Below are positions 20,523 through 34,400 of a stretch of DNA of 64,000 bases, in pieces. Location of the stretch: positions 88,094,001 through 88,158,000 of the forward strand of contig CP136892.1 of NCBI GenBank assembly GCA_034359265.1, read 5' to 3'. The position numbers were made by a program, and so were the translations under genes. How positions within the stretch are numbered: position 1 is the first letter of the stretch; every line of letters starts with the position of its first letter. The notes under the pieces were generated by a model. The model saw only the letters and a list, made by a program, of their open reading frames with translations, was not told the DNA's origin and searched no databases. Origin of the DNA: Canna indica (taxonomy: Eukaryota; Streptophyta; Magnoliopsida; Zingiberales; Cannaceae).

Positions 20523-22101
20523 CTATTTCATGTAGTCGATACGAATGCCTTGCACTGTTGCAGTGCCGCCTCTGGGAACCAACATCACCCAAATGCTGTC
20601 GTCTTCATCTGCTTGTAGATCTTCCAAGAGCTCTGATATGCCAAGTTTAAGGTGCGGTTTCACCTTCTTCTTGTCCCTCCCACCACCTTCTTCAGGGTAT
20701 AATCTCGGGCTATCGTGGATGTGACTGAAGGTCCCTGCAAACTCTCTCGACCGAGGGCTCAGCACAGTTAATTCTTCAACCGCGTTGACGAACACATCGA
20801 ACTTGACAAATCCAGCACTAGTCCCGGCGGCACCGATTCCGTAGACGAACAAGATTTCTTCTTCCCGGCGTTTCTCTTCCCGAGTCCGGTTGATCCGCGG
20901 CCTCTGGATCCGTACCGTGAGGGTCTTGTCCAGCGTCCAGTTTCCCTGAGGGGCGCCGCCGGGCGTTTGCAGTGCGCCTTCCCGCTTCCTGAGTATGCTC
21001 CGGGCGATCTCAGGAGGCACGGAAGGCTTCGGGCGAGCGTCGAGCCACGGAAGCTCGATATCTTGGTAGCCGTACCGGAGCTTGGAGATGCTCAGGACAT
21101 CGCGCACCCGGATCCTCACGAACTGGAGATTCTCGTCGTAGAAAGTGAACTCGGAGTTGAGCCACATCTCGTCGTCGAACTCCAGCTCGTTGTCGCGCAT
21201 CCTCTGCCACAAGGCCCACAAGCGGTCGATGTTGGAGTGGTGCGAGTAGAACACCGGGTCGAAACCAGACGAGTAAAAAGCCCCCATGTTTTCCCTCACC
21301 GGATTGTCCCTGCTGCCCACCCACCTATGCACGGTGTTGTGAGGCGCCGATTCGATAGTCCCCGTACCTTTACATTTCCCCTCGTCGCCCGACCGGAGCT
21401 TGCATCCCATGAACAGCTCAGGTTGCTTGGGCGAGGAGACCATTTGGTTGTACATCAACGCTAGGTTTTCGAGGATCTGCTCTCTATCGCTGAGGCCTCT
21501 GTCCGTCCCGTGGAAGTTGTGATCCACCACGTTCTGTATGTCCATGCTGTCGCGCTCCGTGTCGTCGAGAGCGCCCTCGGTGAACATGGCCGGAAAACGC
21601 ATGCCGTCCGGGTGATCCCAGTTCCAGTAGAGGAGGGCGAAGCTGTCGTCGCCGATGAGCTTGCCGAGGATGCGCTCGTGGAAGTAGAGCAAGGCACGGT
21701 GCCAGGGGAAGAAGAGCCAGGAGTGGTGGATTCTGAACTCGGTGGAGTAGTTGAATTGGCTGTAGGCGCCGGTGCAGTAGAGGCAGTGAAGGTCGGCTTG
21801 GCGCCAGAAGTTGTGGGGATGATCGAGAGGCAGCTGCTTCATTATGGCCACCGCCCTCTCGTACTTGGCCTTGTACTCGTCGTCGACTAAGTGAACTGGT
21901 CGTCGGACCCGTATCGGCGATGAGGGATGTGGGAATTGGAAATCTACTGGCTCTTGGGCGGGCCAAGGTGGGCAGCAGCTGCTATTGCCGTCGGGGTAGG
22001 ATGGATGGCAAGATGAAAGGTTTGCTCTGATCGGAATGCCTATCTCGTCGCTCTCACACCATTCAACACCGTCGGCTACTATTCTGCAATTTCAATTAAT
22101 T

Positions 22102-22179
<78 letters not shown>

Positions 22180-22390
22180 ATATAATTAATTAATATATTA
22201 AGAGAGATATACATGCATCTTGTGGTAATGGTATAAAAATAAAATGAAGCAATGAATCAAATGTAGGAAGAGATGAGAAAGACCTGCAGTGGGATGAAGT
22301 GTACTGCATGAGGAGATTTGAGGCCGGAGCTAACTGTTGGGAAACGCCGACAAGGGCGAGGAGGAGAAAAAGCAGCAGCCGACCCTCCAT
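20523..22390 (-). CDS. Polyphenol oxidase (secretory type), one intron
   Basis: Exon 1 is 22390-22284 and exon 2 22083-20523, joined in phase 2 (TGCAG|GTC donor, TTGCAG acceptor), giving 555 residues. It is a type-3 copper o-diphenol oxidase closely related to the 11996-13672 gene. The N-terminus MEGRLLLFLLLALVGVSQQL is again a secretion signal. CuA: H135, C139 (HCLYC), H155, H164 (PWHR). CuB: PHNTVHRW and YSHHSN. DWL and KFDV domains follow as in the paralogue. The residue after the second CuB His is Arg here, against Gly in the paralogue; that position is known to influence substrate preference in plant PPOs. Minus-strand TATATAAA at 22518-22511 lies about 120 bp before the start. The intron carries a long (TA)n(GA)n run. 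The paralogue lacks this intron. Confidence 0.95.
22101..22178. repeat. (TA)n(GA)n compound microsatellite in PPO2 intron
   Basis: A TA run of about 12 units is followed directly by an AG run of about 25 units, inside the 200-bp intron between the two PPO coding exons. Length variation here would change the intron but not the protein. Confidence 0.95.
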
Positions 22391-25300
22391 ATTATTTCTA
22401 CGTATATGCATAGCAAATTAATTAACATCAACATTAATTGAAGGATCAATCGATCATATCAGTGAAGGATAAATTTGGAGTTTGGCGATATATATGTACG
22501 TACCTTGCTATTTATATAAGAACTAAAAGTTAAGCTAAGACATGCAAGTGAAGAGATCGAAGGAGTACTGGCCGGGGGGCAAATATATACATGTAGCTAG
22601 AGGCTAGAGCTAGGTGGTTGGATCTGTAACACCAATTTATAAGAGGTAGGTAGATTCGAGATCTCTCTGGTGATTGGTTATGATCGCATTATTATATATA
22701 TATATATTAAATTAACTAGCTAAATAGTCGGCATCGCTGTCGCAGCCGGATCCTGTCGTTCACAAACTATATGCATGCATAGTATATAAATGCAACCTTG
22801 TATATATATTACTATCTATATATTAATTACTTGGAATTCAATAAATCAATAATAGCCACGAGGAGCACGAATCAATTTAATTCATAAATCAGTAATGCTG
22901 CTTCTTCTTCTTCTTTTCAGTAAGACTAACTTATTAATATAAAAACAATTTAGAATTAAAAGTAATTCTTTTATATTTTATAGATGAGTATAAGTACATA
23001 ATATTTTTACATTTGGTTAATTATTGTGATTTGTCGGTAGAACAATCATAGAAAATTATTATTAGTCGATAAAATTCGTCGATGATACAAAAAAAATTTG
23101 TTTGATAACATACATCGATGATACGTCCATAAGTATTATACTGACGTATGTACGCGAGTATATATATATTACTGAATTGTACATTTGTAAGTAATATATA
23201 TCATGTATTTCATTGTACATCTATAAGTAATTTATCAAATTAAGTATATATCAAAGGATGTATTTCATTGATAATATCAATGAATTTATGTTCGTCGATA
23301 ACACCAATGATTTATTCATTTTTGGTATTGTCTTATAAAATAAATGATATCGTCGACGGAGTGAAAGCCGAAGAAATATCTATTGATTGTAAAGAGTGTG
23401 GAATAGAAAAATCGAGCCATGTCAAAATCAAATAAATTTAGAACCTTAACTTGTGATTGCACTTGAGCTTGCGCTTATCAATAGATATGATGTCATCTCA
23501 ATTTACACAACCTTCTACTCATCATAGATATGTCCATGCACAACTCAGTAAATCAGTTGTACTAGATTTTGCAGAACTAGAGTTCTCAAGAATGAATTTA
23601 AGATACTCTGAACATCCAAAATCATAGACCTAACCATGAGATGTAGGCTAAATGGCATTAAACTCATTCTTCTACGCCAAATATTTGTGTCATAATCTTT
23701 GTGATCGACAACACTTCGTAACACTCCTAGCTATGGAATTTTTTAAAAAATTAAAATTAAATCTATTTTAAAAAAAGTCACTTATAAAATAATTACATAT
23801 ATCCCAACTATATGTGACCTACTATTGATACAGTACCCTCATCGCTTTCACGTGGGTGTGCTTAAACAACTCAAGATGTATTGATGGTTGATTTAACTTC
23901 TCTTCCTATTAAAATTGATTAAAAAATCTAATTAATACTCTTATAATAAATCTTATATGATAATAATATTATTAACATCTTATAATCCTCTTCAATGAGC
24001 AAATAAATAGAGAGATACACTTTTATGGTGTGTTATGAGAAATAAATCTTCTTGTATTAGGTTTATAATTTTCTCCTCCATTTATCCTTGACCTAATGCT
24101 CGGATAAGCTGATTCTAGATATCTAGAGGAATCCATGCATGACCATAATGGTTAGTTTGGTTGATGTCATTGTTCTTTACATAATTTCTGATAACACGTA
24201 CATATTATTAAAATATCGCCAACAAGCCATCATATTATCTCGAACCTCATAAGTTCAAATGGATCGCAACAATAAAATGCCTAGATAAATCAAATGCATA
24301 TCAATTAATTCCTAAAGATAGTAAGTATAATTATTTTCGGGTATCTTATATGTCGGAATCGAATTTAATTGATTTCTTAATTTTTACTTGGATTCTACCC
24401 AAATTTAATTTGGATCTACTCAAAACCTACCTAATAGGGTACGTTTCAACCAGTTCAGAGTCTAACCGGTACCCATATATAGACACTCGTACTAAAAAAT
24501 TAAATATTTATACTCATATTATTATATTATATTATAAGTTATTCTTCTTAGTTACAACATAATAAAAATATGAATTGGTATAAAGTATTTTTTAAAAATC
24601 AAATATTAATTTGAAACTATAACAAATATAAATTAATTAAATCTGTATAAAATAACAATAATAGTAAAAAGTAGACACTATTGTTGTATATGTATAACAT
24701 TTTATTTTCAATATATGATATTATACCAATTATTTTAATAATTTATTTTTATATATTTTATGTAATTAATATAAATATTAAAGAAAATATTAAAAGAAAT
24801 AGATAGAAAATACTATTTCTTCTATTGACATAAATAAATAGTAATTCATATTATCAGTTGCTTGTTAAAAAATTGTAATGAAGCAAGTAGATAGACAAGG
24901 CATAAGAAATATATTTTTATTTTTCATCTTTCCCATCAAACTGCATATTATTGTATCTTGCCCGGTCATTTGGGAAAGATATTACGATAGGCCATACCAT
25001 GCGCATCATCTGCTTACGATATCTTATTTTAAAGGTAAAAAATTCAACAGTGGATAGCCTATGGAGCATGAACGGTATGACTATTTTTTTTAAAAAAAAA
25101 AGATTAGTTGGTAAATATAGCTTGAACTTTGACTGGCAAGCGTGATTAGATGGCAACTAAGCTTGCAGTTGAAGGACTAGTTCAACTCGTTAGACCATAT
25201 GACTTGTACATCTCAATATCGTAGCAAAGCCTGCGGCTGATTGTCAATACTTCACAAATTTGATAGTCAATAGTTCACAAAGCATACAACAAGTGCTTTG

Positions 25301-25930
25301 TTGTAGGCAACATGATACGGACCTAACTCGGTCGTATTTAGCTAGCTCACGACACCTCTCGAGAATGCCAACTAGATAAGATATACAACCACCTTACACA
25401 GGCCAAAACGTTCTGCAATTGAAAGAGGTAAACCACTATGGAGACATGGTCAAGGTAAACTTTGATACTAAATTACTAACCTGTTTTCCATCTCATAATG
25501 GCTTCGTTTTTCAATGCTTTACTATGCAGTATGCACATTTATTTCAACCACAGAGCACTTAAATTAGCCAATGCAATTGCAATTTGCAACTAACTCGTAG
25601 CTGGTTTCACTAAGTTGCTTGTCTATCTTGTTCAGCAACCTTAATAGTGACCAAGACAATAGGATTCACGATGCAAAAACAATAATCAACCAAAATCCTA
25701 AGGAGCTTTTGAACAGCAATAGGTGGTAACATATGAACAAGTAGGCGGCATTACCATTGTAGTTATTGTGCTAACCTCTATTAAACAAGAGGATGAAGTG
25801 TCAAATGTATATAAGCATAATAAAATAACAATTACCAACTATAGCTGTCAATCTTTGAGGTCAAGGTACACTAACAAATATATCAATTTCGGTAAGGATA
25901 AATCTGAATGACCTTAGTCACCACCCATAA
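22391..25930. other. PPO2 upstream region and AT-rich intergenic DNA
   Basis: The proximal part holds the TATA-like site at 22511-22518. Beyond 22.9 kb the sequence is AT-rich and I see no gene, RNA or clear element. 25330-25570 is the partner of the old duplicated block at 19220-19480. The last few hundred bases should contain the 3' UTR of RER1. Confidence 0.5.
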
Positions 25931-28900
25931 TCAATCCTTTGAAAGGCCGCTGCTTCCAGGACCCTTTTTCGTTCCATATTTCTGATTCAAAACAGTCAAC
26001 CAGTTAAGTTGATAAACAATCAGGGTAATGAATAACTGAACTTGACAATAATTAAGCTAAAGCAGGCTGCACAGATAGGCAGCAGTCATAAGCTCCCCAA
26101 ATAAGATACGAACAAAGGGCATTAAGCCATGTGCTCAATGATCTTTAATAACAGCCAACATATGCATCAAATGTTCTTTAGATTTATTTATTGCTAAGCC
26201 ATCCCAATTAATTTGAACCTCATAATTAAAATATCATGCAAAACCCAGTTGAAAACATTGTACTCATCTCTTGCAAACCAAATTTAAGAATAATGGATCA
26301 GTAATATAAGTACTCACCTGCTTCCCTATGTTGAAAGGGACATACTTGTACTTAATCATGTGCATAATTTGACGCTTCATAGTTAGGAATAAAAGAACAA
26401 TCCAGTAGCAAAGAAGAATAGGCCAGAAGACGGGAACATCAAATACAGAGAAGAAAGTCATCACAAATGCAACACAGAAAGCTTTTGTTATGGAATACCT
26501 GCAGAAAAAAAATGAAATCGATTAATTAAGCTTTCAATCACAAATATACCATAGTAAAAACTCTTTACAAACAACAAAGATTTGAAAGAACAAAAAAAAA
26601 GCTCACAATTACCTACAATTCTAAGAAAAAAATTCTATTAGCAAGTAGCAAGAAGCAATCAACCTTATGCATGCTTCCAAAAATCTAAATTGTTCAGAAA
26701 ACAGGTGAAAAACACCAAAGAACACAGTACATATAACTGAGGCATAGCTTTTATAGGCATAATATTTTGGGGATCTTGCATACGCTCAGGCTGTACCCAA
26801 CAGCACACATTTGGAAAGAGTACCTTTTGGTTAAATGCCATATAACATGGTATGCTTTTCTTTTTTTCACTTTTCATGACCCATTTGGCAGGCATTTGAG
26901 ATTTATAAAAAAATATGTAATATTAAAATTGCAGCAAAGGAAAAAAAGAACAAGTGCAATAGCTTATTATGCTATGCATCAAGTGGAGATTTAGAATAAG
27001 AAAATTGCTGTGGTTACTGGTTCATTCCCATGTCCTCTTTGTTTATCATCCCAAATTCCCAATAGCAAATATCCACTCTTAAAAAATCCTCTCATCAGAG
27101 ACACAAAACTATAATTTGAAAAAAGAGATAGCTTGCTCTTGTCTCTTGTCAGCTTCGTTCATCAAACTAACAACTCAAATACCCATTCTTCCTATTGGCC
27201 CCTGCTGTACCACTTTCCTAGAAGATGACAGTTATAAGGAACAACCTATCACCAACCTCAATGTAGGACAGATTTCCAAAATAGTTTAAATTATAAGTAT
27301 AGAAAGTTCACCATATATTCCTAGTGTACCAAACAAGGTGATAGGGTGTACTCTCCAGAAAACCTTATCAACTTCCTCTACCACTTTATCATAATACTCT
27401 CTGGAAAACTATGCCACCCTGGAAACTGGACCTGCACATGATGTCCTTTCCACTACCTTGCTCCTGACTATCTAATGCTACACCTTCCCTCTTCAACTTG
27501 AGTCATGATCATCCCATGGCAATTCATCATAATGAAATAGCTCGTGATCATGAAACAAGTCAACCATGTGTATCCTTTGAAGAAATAAGATGAATCGTAC
27601 CATATACTTTGTATCTTCACCTCAAAGCTCCATTATACACTATATCAACTAGATTTTTCAAAGGAGTTTGTGAATATATTTCTCCATTATACACTATATC
27701 AACTAGATTGGATGAAGTTGCAAAAAAGCACCTAGGTTGAGCCTTAAGCACCATAGAAAAAGTTTGATCCATCGTTCGTCTTGTACCTTAACTGTGCCTA
27801 GGTAAAGGTACATTCCCTAGGTTTATGATGGCGCATTACCAATTACCACTATCACCTTATGCCTTAGCACGCCTATAAACAATAATGATTGCCACTCGTA
27901 CATACAGATAATTCAGGCCAGTAAAAGAGGCATGTATACTATAAACATATAAAAATGTCATGTATATCATTCAGGAGTTTGTGGTGTTAATAAAAGTCCT
28001 ATATTCATGAAAATGACATCCCACCGGATCATGAGAACTAACTTAGAACCTGCAGATTGGGCATAATATGTTCTAACAGCCAAAACCAACTCTACTAAAA
28101 TTGACTGAGGAACAGACCAAATGAATAAGATACACTGCACAAAAAGACCTAGACTGTGCAAGGTAAAAACAGACTAGAGTTGCCAAAATGGGGAATATGG
28201 ATTAAGTAGCTGTAGTTAAAGGCACCCACATAAGTAGCTGTAGTTAGATAAAATGACACACAATGAAGGAAAAGTAATGAGAGAATTGCTATTGTCAACC
28301 CATCCCATTTGCAGATTTTCGGCAGCACTATCAGAAAGCATTAAATTGACTTCATTATGCAGTGATCATAATTAGTCCACAAATGCATATAAATGAAAGG
28401 TGTATAACCTTCAACTCAAACCCTCTAGATAAGCAGCTTATATCAAGATACAGGGTCCAGATTTTAATTAATAAATCTTTTACAAAATCTTTGTATTTCT
28501 CTACAAATAATTTTTTTTACAAAAGAAGACTTAGATCAATGTAAGCTAAATGAATTGTGCTATTAAGAGAAAAAATGAAATAAGAAACACTAAGGCTTGC
28601 ACAGATTTAGTAAATCATGAAGATCATTAGGGGTAGACCATATAACCTGAAAGGTGACCATGTAATAACCAAATTGTTTGTTCCAAAAAAACAAACAGTA
28701 TAAGAGACCCAAAAAAATAAAAGATTCTAGAAGGGAAAATAAATAATGGTTAACAATTTAAAAAGAAGCAAGAAGGAACTTTCATCTATAGTGGTGAAAT
28801 AGGATAGATCCACAAAGGCTTCCAGGCCGAGGCTTCTCAAGTCCATGTTGTCCATATCTATAGATAATACAAATTAGTTTCACAAATTGGAGAAGCTTGA

Positions 28901-29980
28901 TTCAGTTCTCAATCCACATTAGAATTACATGGTCGACCTAAAAATAACATGAGTCACCAAGCCAAAGTGTAAAGAAAAGAAAGAATAACACAATCTAGTT
29001 GACCTAGTTTCCTATGGGCAAACACCTGACGGATAAATTGATAAGAGAACAAATGGATCAATTACACAAATTCATAATACAAAAGATAAACCCAAAGAGG
29101 GTAATGAAGTTGAGGGAAAACATCTTTTTCACATTCTTCATTTCAAATAAATAATAAATGTACAACTACGGAAAAGAATTAAACAATGTCTTAAAATCAG
29201 TGTGTGCAGCTTCATATGTGTATGCACAGTTTCACTGAATTGCAAAATGTATATGCAATATGAATATACAGTAGGGGTGCTGGACTGCCGGGTTCATTGA
29301 ATATGCAGTAAGTGTTAGAAGCTTGATTTTTACTTCTAAATGCAAAATATATGTTATGTTGAGTTATTCACCTGTTTACATCTTCATTAATTTAGAATTT
29401 TCTTATTATAGTTCAACGCTACTACATTATATCATGGTAAATGATCATTTAATTGTTCTGTTATAGCTTTATCTCTTATAATATGTTTTATTAAGTTCAC
29501 AACAAGCATCTAATCTAATATCCGTATACGACATATGTGCTATGCAGTGGCCCAACATACACTTTTTAAAACATTGGAATTAAGTAAATAAGCTAATGGC
29601 CAGATTTAAAGAGAGAAGCAAAAGTAGGCCAATGTATACCAGAATTTGAACTCAGGAAGACGCCTAACGAAGGGTTTGAACTCGTCCGATCCCCTTGTAG
29701 GCAAGGCAGGCCCATCAGTAACTTCGAGCTCCGGATCCGCCAGTGGTGAAAGGAAACCAATCAAGAGATTCAGCAGATAGATCCCAAGCCCGTACGTAAT
29801 TATGTAAAACCCCTGCACAAAATAAACACGCAGGAAATAGATCGCCGCAACTCCAACTGTACCAAGCCATCTTCCGGTCGAATGAGGAGTCGATTTATCC
29901 AGGTAGTACTGGAATGCCCTGGAGAAGTCGCTTTTCCATTTGACGAAGGGAGCCGAAGCATCTGCACCATCGCCCTCCAT
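25931..29980 (-). CDS. RER1: RER1, Golgi-to-ER retrieval receptor
   Basis: Three coding exons: 29980-29640, 26498-26318 and 25981-25931, giving 190 residues. RER1 sits in cis-Golgi membranes and returns certain ER membrane proteins via COPI vesicles. Family landmarks: the N-terminal cytosolic [14 protein letters not shown] segment, four hydrophobic segments (about residues 40-60, 60-82, 115-135 and 135-155), the LPEFKFWY stretch split by the first intron, and the conserved [16 protein letters not shown] near the C-terminus. The third exon adds [16 protein letters not shown], a typical short tail. Introns are GT-AG. The first is about 3.1 kb. Length matches the family (about 190-210). Upstream of 29980 a leader of a few hundred bases is likely. 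Confidence 0.95.
26499..29639 (-). other. Large first intron of RER1
   Basis: No second gene recognised. Contains a 27-bp direct repeat (CTCCATTATACACTATATC core) at about 27629 and 27684 and otherwise AT-rich unique-looking sequence. Confidence 0.6.
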
Positions 29981-31468
29981 GGAACCCCTTCCTAAGATTC
30001 TTTGCTAAGATTTCAATAAAAACCCCGATACTGAAGAAAGGAGTGACAATACGGTCACGATTAGGTTTTGAACAACAGCAAACACAACAACAAACCGAAA
30101 ATTAACTGAAGAATAACCTCAAAAATGAAGGAAAAAACTCCGTCGTCAACCAGAAATGAATCGAGGTCAACGAGACAAACCCTACGAGGTGAAATCGATT
30201 GAAGCAAGATGGATCCGACGGAAGAAGAGGATTGGAGAGCACGCGACGGGGAGATTGGGATTAGAATTGAAGCTAGGGTTTCCCCGATTGGATCTCTATC
30301 GAGCGAACAGGCAAGAGCTCCGAGAGGCGTGGGAAATCTGGCTGACTTGAAGTGGTTGGTGCAGTGCGGCAAGGAATCGAAGACTGAGTGGGCCAAACAC
30401 CACGGCTCACGGACAGCAATCTCGCTCATATTGGGTTTTACGTTGGCCCGCAGTGCACATTATGAAACAAAAATATATAATTAATAAATTGATTTAGAGC
30501 GAAATAAATTTTTCATGATTAATAAACTACGATATAATGAACTATAATTCCAATATATTTTTCTCCAAATGAGCCAATGGCAAGAATGAAGAAAGTTTGA
30601 AAAGATAGGGTAAAATAGATATTCTGTATATTTCATTTTGAGTTCAAAAATATGGTGAAACACTTCTTATGCTTTCAGAAATTTTGAATAAAGTTATTTC
30701 AGTTTCAAAAAATTGCTCAAAAATATATACTATTATAACTTCTCATGTCACGTTTCAGTTCATCTTCCACTTCTCAAAGGATCAAGCTGCGTGAATTGAT
30801 GAATTGGCAATGCCTGTATCATAGAATTGGACTGGATTAGCAGATGAATCTGCTTCACTATTATTAATAGATAATACTGGATTACCCTTTTTTTTTACAA
30901 GATCGTCAGATTTTTAGGGATTACTACAGTGCTACTGCAATTGCTTGCTCTAATCTGCAGGGTCTGAGCAAAGTAAGATGAAGAGCGACTTTGGAAGGGA
31001 TTCAACTCGAGCATGCAAGAATTATATTTTACTAAGTAGCTTCAGTCTAGTTCTGCTGAGATGTAGAACGATTCTTTAGTTTCCCTATACTGGACTGGCG
31101 TAGACTTCTGAGAACTGTAGAATTACCAATTTACTGCAAAAGGCTGACCTTAGACAAAGGATGCAGCCCAGACTTATGTTTACCTATCAAAATCAGCAGT
31201 TCAAATAGCTCAAAACACAACTTACATGCCAAAACGAACACAGTATCACATGCAACGATCCGAAAGTTCAAATTCACGAAAACTAGAATGAATGTCGACC
31301 TAAAACCAAATGGAAAGGTATTCTTGAAATGCACTCTGTTTAACATTAGGCATCACATCAAGTTCAAGCATGAAATTTAACTGCATAAGTCATACGAGAA
31401 CTAATTTTTCCAAACACCAACTGTTGTGCTGATATATCTGTGGTTGCTCAATTGAAAATCTACCACCA
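29981..31468. other. Interval between RER1 and the proteasome gene
   Basis: Holds the RER1 promoter and leader (GC-richer sequence at about 30100-30430) and, from about 31.0 kb, the probable 3' UTR of the proteasome subunit gene. No further coding gene recognised. Confidence 0.55.
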
Positions 31469-34400
31469 TCAAATGTCCATTGGAGCAGCTTCAGTGCTTT
31501 TGTCCTCATCTTGCATGGGAGCCTCATCTGCAGCAGAATCTTCTTTTATCTCCATTGCATCAATCATTTCTTGTAATGTTTTCTGATCAATCATATGGAA
31601 CGGCTCCCCACTTCCAACAATAGCAACTGTGCAGATAGAACTGGTAAGCTTCTCGCCTTGTAACGTCTCCTTGATGGCAAAGAGTGCATCTTTAATCAAC
31701 TCATCACGGGAATAGCTGTTGAAAGACTCAAATCTGCGTTCCAAAAAAGTTTTTGCAGCTTGAGAGCGTGATCCAATTGCAAATGCTTGGTATTCAAAGT
31801 AATTTCCACTTGGGCAGTTATAGTAGAGGTGAGCTCCAGTTTCATCTAATCCAGCAACAAGCAGACCAACACCAAAAGGCCTTTTCCAAGATCGCTGTGT
31901 GCAAACCTGCAGAAAAAATCAATAATATGCATCTTAATATTATCAGATTAATGGCTAGGTAATGTCAGCTACAATAATAGAGGACCCATTTAATAACAGG
32001 TATGGGTGTCATCACTTTTCAGTTATAGCATCTATTTTGAGATGCTCACTTGATTAAACACAAAATGATAAATGATGACCGCAAGTAGAAATTTAATATC
32101 TTAGTGAAATAAATGCTTGGTCAAGACAAAATTACTTGGGTTGAAAGACAACAATTTGTGGATTTCAATTAATGGATCCACAACATTCCAGTAAAAAAAT
32201 TGCTACAAATTAGAGCAATCACATCCTTCCTTATGCCTTGTATAGGCTTATAGATCACACCTTTCTAAACATCTACGAAGAAAGATCTAGTTAAAAATTG
32301 CTTGCTAAATATTGATTTCTTCACAAAATGAAGGAAAGAGAAATCACTGGTGTGATTTAATAAAATACAATGATATAGATAACAAACATCTAACCTTACA
32401 GAAGTTAAAAACCATCAAGATGCCACCAAGCTGGAATGTTGTGACTAGATTGCCAATATATGATGGTTGCATGATGAAAATCACAATTTTACACTCTATC
32501 TAAATTATCAGCTACAAAACAAAAGGTATTAAAGCATACTTTCCACCATTAATATTATTTTGGCATCTTGAAGGACATGCACCTGAATTCAAGATCTCAA
32601 AGGATCAAAAATGAATCATTCACTTTTTGAGTGATTACTAAAAGAAAAATATTACAAGAAAGTCATCTAGTAGAAACCTATTAGGTCATTCAGATGTCAT
32701 CTAATAGAAAAGATTACAAGAAATGTAGTTCTAATTTTTCACTCAATAAACAGAAATGAGAAGCTCAAACAATCTTCTATAGAAACATAAATAAAAAGAA
32801 AATCCGCAAGACAGATATGGAAGTCAAGTGTATAAAAAAGAAACTCAACAATAAAATAGTGTTAAAGTGATGGCCTCCTATATAAACCCACAAGTCCAAG
32901 GGAAAATTAGTATTTCCTACCCAAAGTCATCCGAGTGCAATCTTAATCCATAAGACTTAGTTCTTTTCTTTAGAAATGGATTATGTCATATCCTATCCAT
33001 CATTATGGCCTATGATCCCATAAATAGATTCAAAACTGAGTAAATATACACAGAGAGGGTTGAGTAGCAATAACTCACATCACAATCCAGATAAAAGATA
33101 TACAAATTCCTCAAATCATCCCTAACTTGTCCTGTTCTAGTGGAAATAAACCACATGAGACTACAAAACAAGGAATCTTGACGTGATATACAAGCAAACA
33201 TTAGCATGGCAATGTGATATACATAAAATTCACATTTGATATTGACGTGAACCAAGGAATCTTAAGCACACACATGGTAGAAAAGTAAAGGAAGAATAAG
33301 CAACTAGAATCAGTTTGGATAGGCAATGAACTTAAGCTCAACATGAGTGAAAGCCACATGTTATTTTAAAATCTCTCTTTATTTTCCTTTAGACTAAATT
33401 ATAATTTTATTTTGTCGGGAAGATACCATAAGCCGGTATGAGGGATGTCTCAAGAAGATGGAACCAAACCTGATCCAAACCGAAACCAAACCCGCACCTG
33501 AGTGTAGTGAGTGCTTTTCATAATGTAAAGAAGCTAGGATTGGATAGGATTTACGTTCCTAGTTGGTTAAGAAAGATTGTCGGTATTGAAGAAAAAGCAA
33601 CAGGCAAACAAAATTTAAGAAGAAAAAAAAAACTGAAGATTACAAATCTTATTGAAGACTTTACCTTGAACTCTTAACAAGAAACACAGAGATTAATTGA
33701 AGAAGAAGCAAGTAAGAAAATTAGTATAAAAGTTGAGCCTTAGGTGCATCCTATATAGACAAAAAGATTACAAGTCACCTTAAAGAAGCTAGGGTTGGGT
33801 AGGATTTACATTCCTAATTTCCTAGTTGGTTAAGAAAGATCGTCAGTATTGAAGAAAAAGCAAATGGCAAACAAAATTTAAGAAGAAAAAAAAACTGAAG
33901 ATTACAAAGCTTATCGAAGACTTTGCCTTGAACTCTTAACAAGAAACTTGAGATTAATTGAAGACGAAAAAAGTAAGAAAATTAGTATAAAATTTGAGCC
34001 TTAGGTGCATCCTATAGAGACAAAAAGATTACAAGTCACCCTAAGGAAGCTAGGATTGGGTAGGATACATTCCTAGTTGGTTAAGAAAGATTGTCAGTAT
34101 TGAAGAAAAAGCAAAAGGCAAACAAAATTTAAGAAGAAAAAAAAAACTGAAGATTACAAAGCTTATCAAAGACTTTGCCTTGAACTCTTAACAAGAAATT
34201 TAGAGATTAATTGAAGAACCAAGTAAGAAAATTAGTATTAAAGTTCAGCCTTAGGTGCATCCTATAGAGACAAAAAGATTACAAGTCACCCTATATAATG
34301 ATAAGGTAAAGGGTAGAGCTAATCTCAAGAAAGCAAGAAGGAAAGATGGATAGTCTAATGCCAAGTGCCCTTTTTCTTTTTCTTTTCAACTCCCATCAGG

